Shown: one piece after another, positions 1-4,282 of the stretch | Layout of the letters: every line of letters starts with the position of its first letter | Numbering within the stretch: the stretch's first letter is position 1 | Source of the DNA: Clostridioides sp. | GTDB lineage: Bacteria > Bacillota > Clostridia > Peptostreptococcales > Peptostreptococcaceae | Length of the DNA stretch: 5,200 bases | NCBI GenBank assembly: GCA_031272305.1 | Contig: JAISUA010000250.1 | Span: 1-5,200 of the forward strand | Direction: 5' to 3' | Program-made: the position numbers and the translations under genes | Notes under the pieces: model-generated | The model's input: the letters and a program-made list of their open reading frames with translations, nothing else | Database searches by the model: none | What the model was told of the DNA's origin: nothing

Positions 1-1
1 A

Positions 2-358
2 AGTAAATACTTGCTTGCTGCTCTTTATTTTAAAAGAGGTATGGATATGTTTGAGGAACTTGCAGAACAAAATTATTTGAACAGTAGTAAAATCGTAGAG
101 TTGCTTTCTGATGCAGTTAGAAACTCAAATGAAGATAATGACAGCGAAAATTATAAAATTATAGATGATGAATTCAATAGATATCTTCAAATATTGGATA
201 TAAATCTAGAAGACGTGTTGATACCTAAATTTGAATTGCAAGAAGAAAAGACAAATGATAAAGAATACGTTCCAAATTATATTTTAGACATAAATGAAGA
301 CTTAGAATCTATGTTCGAATGCGAAATCAATGAAATGAGTATAGCTAGAGAAATATAG
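2..358 (+). CDS. 3' end of an acidic protein of unknown function (5'-truncated)
   Basis: The frame is open to the left edge of the window, so this is the last 118 residues of a longer protein. The TTG at base 11 has no ribosome binding site and is not a credible start. The visible part starts with a short hydrophobic/aromatic stretch (LLAALYFKRG), continues as a probably helical region (MDMFEELAEQ...KIVELLSDAV), and then becomes strongly acidic with many Asp, Glu and Asn. There is no signal peptide, obvious membrane segment, Cys/His metal motif or recognisable catalytic motif. The protein ends MSIAREI followed by TAG. I do not recognise the family. The coding assignment rests on an uninterrupted frame, codon use matching the neighbours, and a terminator just downstream. 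The sequence that encodes the last seven residues is repeated after the stop codon (see the repeat at 334-469). Confidence 0.7.
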   Translation, partial: SKYLLAALYFKRGMDMFEELAEQNYLNSSKIVELLSDAVRNSNEDNDSENYKIIDDEFNRYLQILDINLEDVLIPKFELQEEKTNDKEYVPNYILDINEDLESMFECEINEMSIAREI

Positions 359-469
359 TGAAAAAATAATGAGTATAGCTAGAGAAATATAAGAAAAAAA
401 TAATGAGCATAACTAGAGAAATATAAGATAAAAAATAAGCGTAGCTAGAAAAATATAAGATAAAAAAAT
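334..469. repeat. Four-copy degenerate tandem repeat, unit about 34 bp
   Basis: Four consecutive units can be read: 334-367, 368-401, 402-436 and 437-469 (34, 34, 35 and 33 bp). The core is ATGAGTATAGCTAGAGAAAT followed by an A-rich tail. Copies 1 and 2 differ at only three positions; copies 3 and 4 are more diverged. Copy 1 is the 3' end of the upstream gene, including its stop codon. Copies 2 and 3 can still be read ATG...TAA as MSIAREI and MSITREI. The pattern suggests slipped-strand or unequal duplication of a gene terminus, with the last A-run merging into the terminator stem. No ribosome binding site precedes the repeated ATGs, so I do not call them genes. Confidence 0.85.
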
Positions 470-501
470 ATTGTAGATAATTTTATTCTACAATATTTTT
501 T
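463..501. terminator. Bidirectional intrinsic terminator between convergent genes
   Basis: A perfect 15-bp inverted repeat has its left arm at 463-477 (six A, then TATTGTAGA), a 9-nt loop at 478-486 and its right arm at 487-501 (TCTACAATAT, then T). On the plus strand the stem runs into a T-tract (about 497-504), which suits the gene ending at 358. On the minus strand the A-run of the left arm becomes the U-tract for corA. The corA stop codon (488-490, read on the minus strand) lies inside the stem, so the corA coding end and its terminator overlap. Confidence 0.85.
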
Positions 502-1423
502 TTCTTAACATAATAATAAATATGATTACACAAATGACAGCCGAACCAAGTACAATCAACCAAAATCCAAGTGGTCCATTGTCAAAAGGTATCCCGTCTA
601 CATTCATTCCGAAGAAACCTGAAATCAAAGTTGGTATAGAAACAATTAAAGTAACAACTGTTAAAAATTGCATAACATTATTCTGATTATTGCTTATAAT
701 AGCACTAAAAGCATCCATAATTCTACTTAAAATATCTCCGTAGATTCTAGACATTTCCATGGCCTGATTGTTTTCTATAATAACTTCTTCTAGCAAATCG
801 TCGTCTTCAGGATATTTTTTCAAAACAGAACTTCTTACAAGTTTATTTAATACAAGCTCATTTGCTTTGAGAGATGTAGAAAAATAGACTAGAGATTTTT
901 CTAGCTCTAGCAATTGAACAAGTTCTTTATTTTTCATAGATTTATGAATTTCTTTTTCTATTGCTATAGTTGTTTTATTTATTTGTCTTAGATAAAATAA
1001 ATAGTAACTTGCATTTTTACCTAAAATTTGCAGAACAAATCTTGTTTTCTTAAATGTAAAGAACTCTTTTATATGTCCTACGATGAAATCATTAAGAATT
1101 TTTGTCTGGAAATTGCATACAGTGACTATTGCATCCTCTGTGATGATTATTCCTAAAGGCACTGTAGAGTAGTGTGAAGATGTAGAACTACTCTCATCAA
1201 TTGGAATATCAATAAGTATTAGAATGTGATTTTCTTCTGTATCAATTCTTGATCTTTCTTCCTCGTCAAGTGCTGCCTCCAAACTTGAATTATCTATATT
1301 TAAGATGTTTGATAAAAGTTTTATCTCTGATTGAGTGGGTTCGCTAATATTTACCCAGCAGTCTTTTTCGAAGTCATTTAGTTTTTCCAACTCATTGTCA
1401 ATTGATTTGTAGTAACGTATCAT
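488..1423 (-). CDS. corA: CorA-type divalent cation (Mg2+/Co2+) transport protein
   Basis: This 311-residue protein is a member of the CorA family: homopentameric inner-membrane channels that admit Mg2+ and sometimes Co2+ or Ni2+. The diagnostic Gly-Met-Asn signature is at residues 272-274 (SGFFGMNVDGIP), directly after the first membrane helix (about 249-271). A second helix spans about 285-306, and the protein ends in the basic tail LRKKIL. The N-terminal 240 residues form the cytosolic domain, with the LDEEERSRID stretch (52-61) typical of the Thermotoga/Bacillus branch and long charged helices at about 145-240 leading to the pore. The length is normal for the family. The ATG at 1423 follows a GAGG box (1434-1437) by about 10 nt. 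The gene is monocistronic here: its upstream neighbour is divergent and its downstream neighbour convergent. The family is clear; the ion specificity cannot be read from the sequence. Confidence 0.95.
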   Translation of the reverse strand: MIRYYKSIDNELEKLNDFEKDCWVNISEPTQSEIKLLSNILNIDNSSLEAALDEEERSRIDTEENHILILIDIPIDESSSTSSHYSTVPLGIIITEDAIVTVCNFQTKILNDFIVGHIKEFFTFKKTRFVLQILGKNASYYLFYLRQINKTTIAIEKEIHKSMKNKELVQLLELEKSLVYFSTSLKANELVLNKLVRSSVLKKYPEDDDLLEEVIIENNQAMEMSRIYGDILSRIMDAFSAIISNNQNNVMQFLTVVTLIVSIPTLISGFFGMNVDGIPFDNGPLGFWLIVLGSAVICVIIFIIMLRKKIL

Positions 1424-1451
1424 TTTATCACATCCTCACTTTTAAAAATAA

Positions 1452-1482
1452 GCACAATAAGTGCAGGTAGATTTACCTACCT
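1452..1482 (-). promoter_or_regulatory. Two tandem small hairpins in the corA 5' leader
   Basis: Read on the minus strand, AGGTAG (1482-1477) pairs with CTACCT (1470-1465) around a 6-nt loop. Immediately after, GCAC (1464-1461) pairs with GTGC (1455-1452) around a 5-nt loop. If transcription starts near 1481, these hairpins would form the 5' end of the mRNA, where they could stabilise it, or they could be DNA dyads bound by a repressor. The leader is only about 60 nt, too short for an M-box magnesium riboswitch. Confidence 0.4.
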
Positions 1483-1493
1483 ATTATATTATA
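1483..1493 (-). promoter_or_regulatory. Probable -10 region of the corA promoter
   Basis: On the minus strand two overlapping perfect TATAAT hexamers occur at 1493-1488 and 1488-1483. This is 60-70 nt upstream of the corA ATG. No good -35 box lies at the normal distance, so the promoter may be weak, activated, or rely mainly on its -10. If the outer hexamer is used, transcription would start at about 1481, at the base of the leader hairpin. Confidence 0.45.
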
Positions 1494-1507
1494 ACTCATT
1501 GAGACTT

Positions 1508-1621
1508 AAAAATATACTTTAAAATGTCGAAAATAATTTAAAAATTGCAATATACTTATTGCAACATTAAATTGAAACTTAAAAAAATTTACACAAAACA
1601 TTCAAGATAAAGTATATTTTT
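1508..1621. repeat. 14-bp inverted repeat flanking the dyad
   Basis: AAAAATATACTTTA (1508-1521) is the exact reverse complement of TAAAGTATATTTTT (1608-1621). The two arms lie on either side of the 20-bp dyad, at unequal distances (23 and 43 bp). Because they are AT-rich, chance is possible, though 14 exact bases within 114 bp is more than expected even at this composition. The arms may mark related promoter elements of the two divergent genes. Confidence 0.4.
1545..1564. promoter_or_regulatory. Perfect 20-bp dyad, candidate operator
   Basis: TTGCAATA-TACT-TATTGCAA is an exact inverted repeat: 8-bp arms at 1545-1552 and 1557-1564 with a 4-bp spacer. The GC-containing TTGCAA half sites stand out in the very AT-rich spacer between divergent genes. 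The size and symmetry fit a dimeric helix-turn-helix repressor (MarR- or TetR-like sites often have this form). No T-tract follows either arm, so it is not a terminator. It lies about 50-60 bp upstream of the corA -10 and about 60 bp upstream of the possible flavin reductase promoter, so it could serve either gene. The regulator is not in this window. Confidence 0.45.
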
Positions 1622-1629
1622 GTTATAAG
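1621..1629 (+). promoter_or_regulatory. Possible extended -10 promoter for the flavin reductase gene
   Basis: TGTTATAAG is an extended -10 (TG at 1621-1622, then one base, then TATAAG at 1624-1629). A poor -35 (TTCAAG, 1601-1606) lies 17 bp upstream. An alternative pair is TTTACA (1588-1593) with TATATT (1613-1618), at a long 19-bp spacing. Either would give a leader of about 100 nt before the ATG at 1738. This rests on consensus matching only. Confidence 0.3.
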
Positions 1630-1737
1630 AAGAAAACATAGAGCATATATTTTATTGATGTAGAAAAGTATCTAATTATTTAGAGTTTGTGGTAATATAG
1701 TTATGAGAACAAAATTTTGTTAGGAGGAAATTTTATC

Positions 1738-2250
1738 ATGAGTAGTTTTAAAGAAATACAAGTAAATGAGTTTGATTTTAATCCATTTTCTGCGATAGGT
1801 AAGGAGTGGATGCTTATAACAGCTAAAAAAGGCGATAAAGTAAATACTATGACTGCTTCTTGGGGTGGTGTAGGTGTACTTTGGAACAAAAATGTAGTGT
1901 TTGCATTTATAAGACCTCAAAGATTTACAAAAGAGTTTGTAGATAGTTCAGATAGTTTTTCTATATCTTTTTACGATGAAAAATATAGAAAAGAACTTAC
2001 TTATTGTGGAAGAACATCTGGAAGAGATGAAGATAAAATAGAAAAAATAGGATTCAAGACACTTTTCAGCGACGATGTTCCTTATTTTGAAGAATCAAAT
2101 GTTACACTTATATGCAAGAAATTGTACAGACAAAGTATGGATCCAAATTCATTCCTTTATGAAGAATTAAAAGAAAAGAATTATCCTGAAAATGATTATC
2201 ATGCTGTATATGTAGCTGAAATAGAAAAAATACTAGTAAAAGAAAAATAA
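1738..2250 (+). CDS. Flavin reductase-like (flavoredoxin-type) FMN-binding protein
   Basis: This 170-residue cytosolic protein belongs to the flavin reductase-like split-barrel family (RutF/DIM6, COG1853-type). These proteins bind FMN and serve as NAD(P)H:flavin oxidoreductases or electron carriers. Visible family marks are NTMTASWGG (36-44), which lines the flavin site; FIRPQRFTKEFVDSSDSFSISF (starting at 57), the Arg-Pro-x-Arg-x-Thr loop plus following strand; and YCGRTSGRDEDK (89-100). The C-terminal part (YHAVYVAEIEKIL) is a typical closing strand. The start is the ATG at 1738, preceded by a strong TAGGAGG at 1721-1727. The frame stays open to a TTG at 1717, but that would place the ribosome binding site inside the gene. 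There is no signal peptide or membrane helix. It appears to be transcribed alone, divergently from corA. The family is well supported; the electron partner is unknown. Confidence 0.92.
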   Translation: MSSFKEIQVNEFDFNPFSAIGKEWMLITAKKGDKVNTMTASWGGVGVLWNKNVVFAFIRPQRFTKEFVDSSDSFSISFYDEKYRKELTYCGRTSGRDEDKIEKIGFKTLFSDDVPYFEESNVTLICKKLYRQSMDPNSFLYEELKEKNYPENDYHAVYVAEIEKILVKEK

Positions 2251-2270
2251 AATTTAAAAATGTTCGATAT

Positions 2271-2301
2271 TTGATTGTTAAATTTTGAATATGATTAAAA
2301 T
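2271..2301 (+). promoter_or_regulatory. Possible promoter for the 2308-2458 RNA
   Basis: A TAAAAT -10-like hexamer (2296-2301) is preceded by TTGTTA (2275-2280, spacer 15) or TTGATT (2271-2276, spacer 19). Neither spacing is ideal. Transcription would start at about 2308, just before the first hairpin of the RNA. The alternative is that the RNA is the 3' untranslated tail of the flavin reductase mRNA. Confidence 0.3.
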
Positions 2302-2307
2302 AGCTAC

Positions 2308-2458
2308 TATTTTGAGAAGCGTATATGAAGAAAAACAAAGTTTTTCACGCTTTGAACCAAGTAGGGAAGTTCGATAACGAAAATCAAAGATTTTCTATCT
2401 CAGTTTTTTAAAGACTTATTAGCTTGATTTTATTTCAAGTTCTGATAAGTCTTTTTTT
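2308..2458 (+). ncRNA. Candidate structured small RNA or structured 3' UTR
   Basis: This region between two genes contains more exact base pairing than its surroundings. Hairpin 1 pairs AAGCGT (2317-2322) with ACGCTT (2347-2352) and, after a 7-nt bulge on the 5' side, GAAAAAC (2330-2336) with GTTTTTC (2340-2346) around an AAA loop. Hairpin 2 pairs GATA (2373-2376) with TATC (2396-2399) and, after a 2-nt bulge on the 5' side, GAAAATC (2379-2385) with GATTTTC (2389-2395), again around an AAA loop. A terminator closes the unit. The two hairpins share one design: an outer helix, a 5' bulge and a 7-bp helix starting GAAAA with an AAA loop. The 3' half recurs in diverged form at 2750-2819. It does not match any riboswitch or housekeeping RNA I know. 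The 5' end is inferred. Confidence 0.4.
2410..2458 (+). terminator. Intrinsic terminator after the flavin reductase/RNA unit
   Basis: AAAGACTTAT (2410-2419) pairs with ATAAGTCTTT (2445-2454). After an asymmetric internal loop, CTTGA (2423-2427) pairs with TCAAG (2435-2439) around a 7-nt loop. Seven T residues follow at 2452-2458, the first three pairing within the stem. There is no downstream gene within 400 bp, so this ends the transcript carrying the flavin reductase gene and/or the small RNA. Confidence 0.8.
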
Positions 2459-2518
2459 ATGTATTTATAGATAATATAAAGATATATTAATTATGAGATT
2501 TAATATAGTTTTGTACAA

Positions 2519-2581
2519 TATCAATATTTTTATACAAACTTTTATTTTTTTATACACACATAGTTTTTCGAAATATTGATA
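2519..2581. repeat. AT-rich stretch with an 11-bp inverted repeat and a 20-bp-spaced direct repeat
   Basis: TATCAATATTT (2519-2529) and AAATATTGATA (2571-2581) are exact reverse complements separated by 41 bp. Inside and overlapping the left arm, TTTTTATACAAAC (2527-2539) recurs as TTTTTATACACAC (2547-2559), 12 of 13 identical and exactly 20 bp apart, so both lie on nearly the same face of the helix. It sits just upstream of promoter-like boxes and could be a protein binding region, but the base composition makes chance matches easy. The rest of 2461-2600 shows no gene. Confidence 0.35.
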
Positions 2582-2602
2582 AAAAGTTTACACAAAATAT
2601 TT

Positions 2603-2682
2603 TAGACAACCATTTTATTAGATAGATAATATATATAATATTTTGCATAATATTGAAACTAACTATAATTTATAAATAAAAT
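2603..2682 (+). promoter_or_regulatory. Probable promoter region of the TVP38-transferase-FeS operon
   Basis: Several boxes overlap. TAGACA (2603-2608) and GATAAT (2625-2630) each match consensus in five of six positions with a 16-bp spacer. A perfect TATAAT lies at 2634-2639. A second set is TTGAAA (2653-2658) with TAAAAT (2677-2682), spacer 18. Starts near 2637-2690 would give an unusually long leader of about 175-230 nt before the ATG at 2865, including the element at 2750-2819. Which start is used cannot be decided from the sequence. Confidence 0.45.
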
Positions 2683-2749
2683 ATGTGATAAAATGAAAAT
2701 ATGTATTAACTTGAAAAAATACTAGATGCAAGTATGTAAGCTAGGAATT

Positions 2750-2819
2750 AAAATCACAAATTTTTTACACAACTTTTTAAAGAATTATTACTTAGGTTCT
2801 GTTTCAAGTTATTATAAGT
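2750..2819 (+). repeat. Diverged second copy of the RNA element's 3' half, in the operon leader
   Basis: Bases 2774-2819 align without gaps to 2405-2450 with about 36 of 46 identities, including TTTTTAAAGA, TTATTA, TTTCAAG and ATAAGT. Upstream, 2750-2773 aligns to 2380-2403 (about 16 of 24), with one base of offset change between the blocks. The terminator stem is partly kept: AAGAATTAT (2780-2788) can pair with ATAAGTTTT (2814-2822) with one mismatch and one G-U pair. The following T-run is broken by G residues (2823 and 2827-2828), so it should terminate poorly. This is either a decayed duplicate or a leader element allowing read-through into the operon. A small hairpin (ATACT 2719-2723 with AGTAT 2731-2735) precedes it. 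Confidence 0.5.
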
Positions 2820-2864
2820 TTTGTTTGGATTTTATATTTTAAGAAAGGAATGTTCTAATTTATT

Positions 2865-3554
2865 ATGAAAGATAAACGAAAATTGATAAAGTTATTTATA
2901 TTTATTGCAATAATTTTATGTATTATTATTTTAAACGAAAAAAATGGTTGGTCTAAGTATTTGTCTAGTCAAGAAAATCTATTATTTTTAAAAGAAATAG
3001 TAAATAAAAATTATTTGCTTGCAATAGTTATATATACTATATTCACGATTATTGGATGTGTTGTGCTTGCTTTGCCTGGAGTAACATTTGCAATTATTGC
3101 AGGAATTTTATTTGGACCTATCTGTGGAATTTTTGCGTGCTTGCTAGCTACGACACTAGGTGCTATGCTGGCGTTTTTAGTTGCGAAATTTTTCTTAAAG
3201 GATGCAATAAAACCAATGTTAGAAAAAAATAAGTTACTCAAAAATCTTTTATTTTCAAATGATGATAGAAAAGATATACTTGTACTTATGGTGACTAGAA
3301 TGGTGCCAGTTTTTCCATACAATTTGCAGAATTTTGCTTATGGAATAACAGATATTAATTTTTGGAAATATTCGCTGTATACGTTTATTTTTATGATGCC
3401 TGGAGTTTCTTTTTTTACAATAGGTGCTGCAGGAATCACAGCTGGCGAAGAAAAATGGAAATATTTTTTGATAGCAGGGGTACTAGCTGTTGCAGTGACT
3501 TTTGCAGGAATATATTTGCAGAGAAAATTTTTAAAAAACAAAGTAGAAAATTAA
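2865..3554 (+). CDS. TVP38/TMEM64 family (DedA superfamily) membrane protein
   Basis: This 229-residue polytopic membrane protein has hydrophobic segments at about 7-24, 49-70, 72-108 (long, probably a re-entrant hairpin), 168-190 and 200-218. Family marks are LPGVTFAIIAGILFGPICG (70-88), the middle Arg-containing motif VTRMVPVFPYNLQNFAYG (143-160), and FMMPGVSFFTIGAAG (176-190). Together these give the VTT/SNARE-associated domain pattern (PF09335-like). Members of the superfamily are thought to act in lipid scrambling or as proton-dependent transporters; the TVP38 branch has no fixed substrate. The ATG at 2865 is the first in-frame start, because TAA at 2856 closes the frame upstream. The ribosome binding site AAAGGA (2844-2849) is 15 nt away, unusually far, so translation may be weak. 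It is the first gene of a co-directional run, 16 nt before the next gene. Confidence 0.9.
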   Translation: MKDKRKLIKLFIFIAIILCIIILNEKNGWSKYLSSQENLLFLKEIVNKNYLLAIVIYTIFTIIGCVVLALPGVTFAIIAGILFGPICGIFACLLATTLGAMLAFLVAKFFLKDAIKPMLEKNKLLKNLLFSNDDRKDILVLMVTRMVPVFPYNLQNFAYGITDINFWKYSLYTFIFMMPGVSFFTIGAAGITAGEEKWKYFLIAGVLAVAVTFAGIYLQRKFLKNKVEN

Positions 3555-3570
3555 ACAAAGGAAATAAAAA

Positions 3571-4242
3571 ATGAATGATAAGAAAGCAATTATTATTTTT
3601 ACGAGAGTGCCTGTAGCAGGCTACACAAAAACTAGACTTATGCCTTTTTTAAGTGGAGATGAATGTGAAAGATTACATACAGCTTTTATAAAAGATATAG
3701 CAAAGATTTGTAGTACAGTAAATGCAGAGCCTATAGTGTGTTATAAAACAGAGAAAAATGCTAAAATAGATATAAAAACATTGATAAAAAGTAAGTATTA
3801 TTTTTTGCAAGAAGGAGAATCATTAGGAGATAAGATGAGAAATGCTTTTGAAAAAGTATTTTCATTAGGTTACGAAAAAATCGTACTTATAGGTACAGAT
3901 ATTCCTCAAATAACTGAAAATATAATAAACAACTCATTTGAAAAATTAGAAAATAATGATATTGTTATCAATCCTACTGTGGATGGAGGATATTATCTTG
4001 TTGGAATGAGGAGATTTATTCCATGGATTTTTGAGGTTGAACATTATGGAATAAGCACAGTATTCGAAGAAACTGTCACTAAGATAAGAGAAAAGAATAT
4101 CAGTATATGTATTGGTGAAAAATGTATGGATATAGATACAAAAGAAGATTTTCTGAAATTGCACGAAGAAATAAAATTTATTCAAGATGAAAAAATCAAG
4201 TACACTCATCAAATTGTATCTGAAATTATGAAAGATAAATAG
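3571..4242 (+). CDS. DUF2064/TIGR04282-type nucleotidyl/glycosyl-transferase-like protein
   Basis: This 223-residue cytosolic protein has a nucleotide-sugar/nucleotidyltransferase (GT-A-like) fold signature related to CofC. The N-terminal strand and loop IIIFTRVPVAGYTKTRL (7-23), with Lys20 and Arg22, should hold the nucleotide. GTDIP (108-112) supplies the likely metal-binding Asp110. DGGYYLVG (138-145) is the best family mark, followed by HYGIST (158-163) and DIDTKEDF (187-194). This matches the family first named rSAM/selenodomain-associated transferase 1 and later linked to arsenosugar biosynthesis (TIGR04282, PF09837). The reaction is not proved for most members. About 20 residues at the C terminus (IQDEKIKYTHQIVSEIMKDK) extend past the core. 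The start has AAAGGA at 3557-3562 with an 8-nt spacing. The 16-nt gap after the TVP38 gene implies co-transcription. Confidence 0.88.
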   Translation: MNDKKAIIIFTRVPVAGYTKTRLMPFLSGDECERLHTAFIKDIAKICSTVNAEPIVCYKTEKNAKIDIKTLIKSKYYFLQEGESLGDKMRNAFEKVFSLGYEKIVLIGTDIPQITENIINNSFEKLENNDIVINPTVDGGYYLVGMRRFIPWIFEVEHYGISTVFEETVTKIREKNISICIGEKCMDIDTKEDFLKLHEEIKFIQDEKIKYTHQIVSEIMKDK

Positions 4243-4282
4243 ATGCAGTTCACTCAAAATAAAAATGAAAGGAAGTATTACT

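Noticed and set aside
11..13. TTG at base 11 as the start of the first gene
   Set aside because: The frame is open to the window edge and no ribosome site precedes the TTG, so the gene is taken as truncated.
334..469. CRISPR array
   Set aside because: The units are contiguous with no unique spacers, they degrade progressively, and there are no cas genes; it is a tandem repeat.
1717..1737. Longer start (TTG at 1717) for the flavin reductase gene
   Set aside because: The strong TAGGAGG ribosome site lies within this extension and is correctly spaced for the ATG at 1738, where the family homology also begins.
2325..2411. Small ORF of 28 codons starting MKKNKVFHALNQVGKF
   Set aside because: Only a weak GAGAAG site precedes it, it lies fully inside the paired RNA region, its stop overlaps the terminator, and the related copy at 2750-2819 keeps no such frame. 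I keep the RNA reading but cannot exclude a small peptide.
2690..2864. Known riboswitch (M-box, fluoride, c-di-GMP, T-box) in the long leader of the TVP38 gene
   Set aside because: None of the conserved core sequences of these classes can be seen; only the diverged RNA-element copy and a short hairpin are present.
3946..4257. Minus-strand open frame of 103 codons opposite the transferase gene
   Set aside because: It is antisense to a gene with clear family motifs, is Phe/Ile/Tyr-rich as expected for a shadow of AT-rich coding DNA, and has no recognisable domain. The minus-strand frames over the TVP38 and flavin reductase genes were rejected for the same reason.
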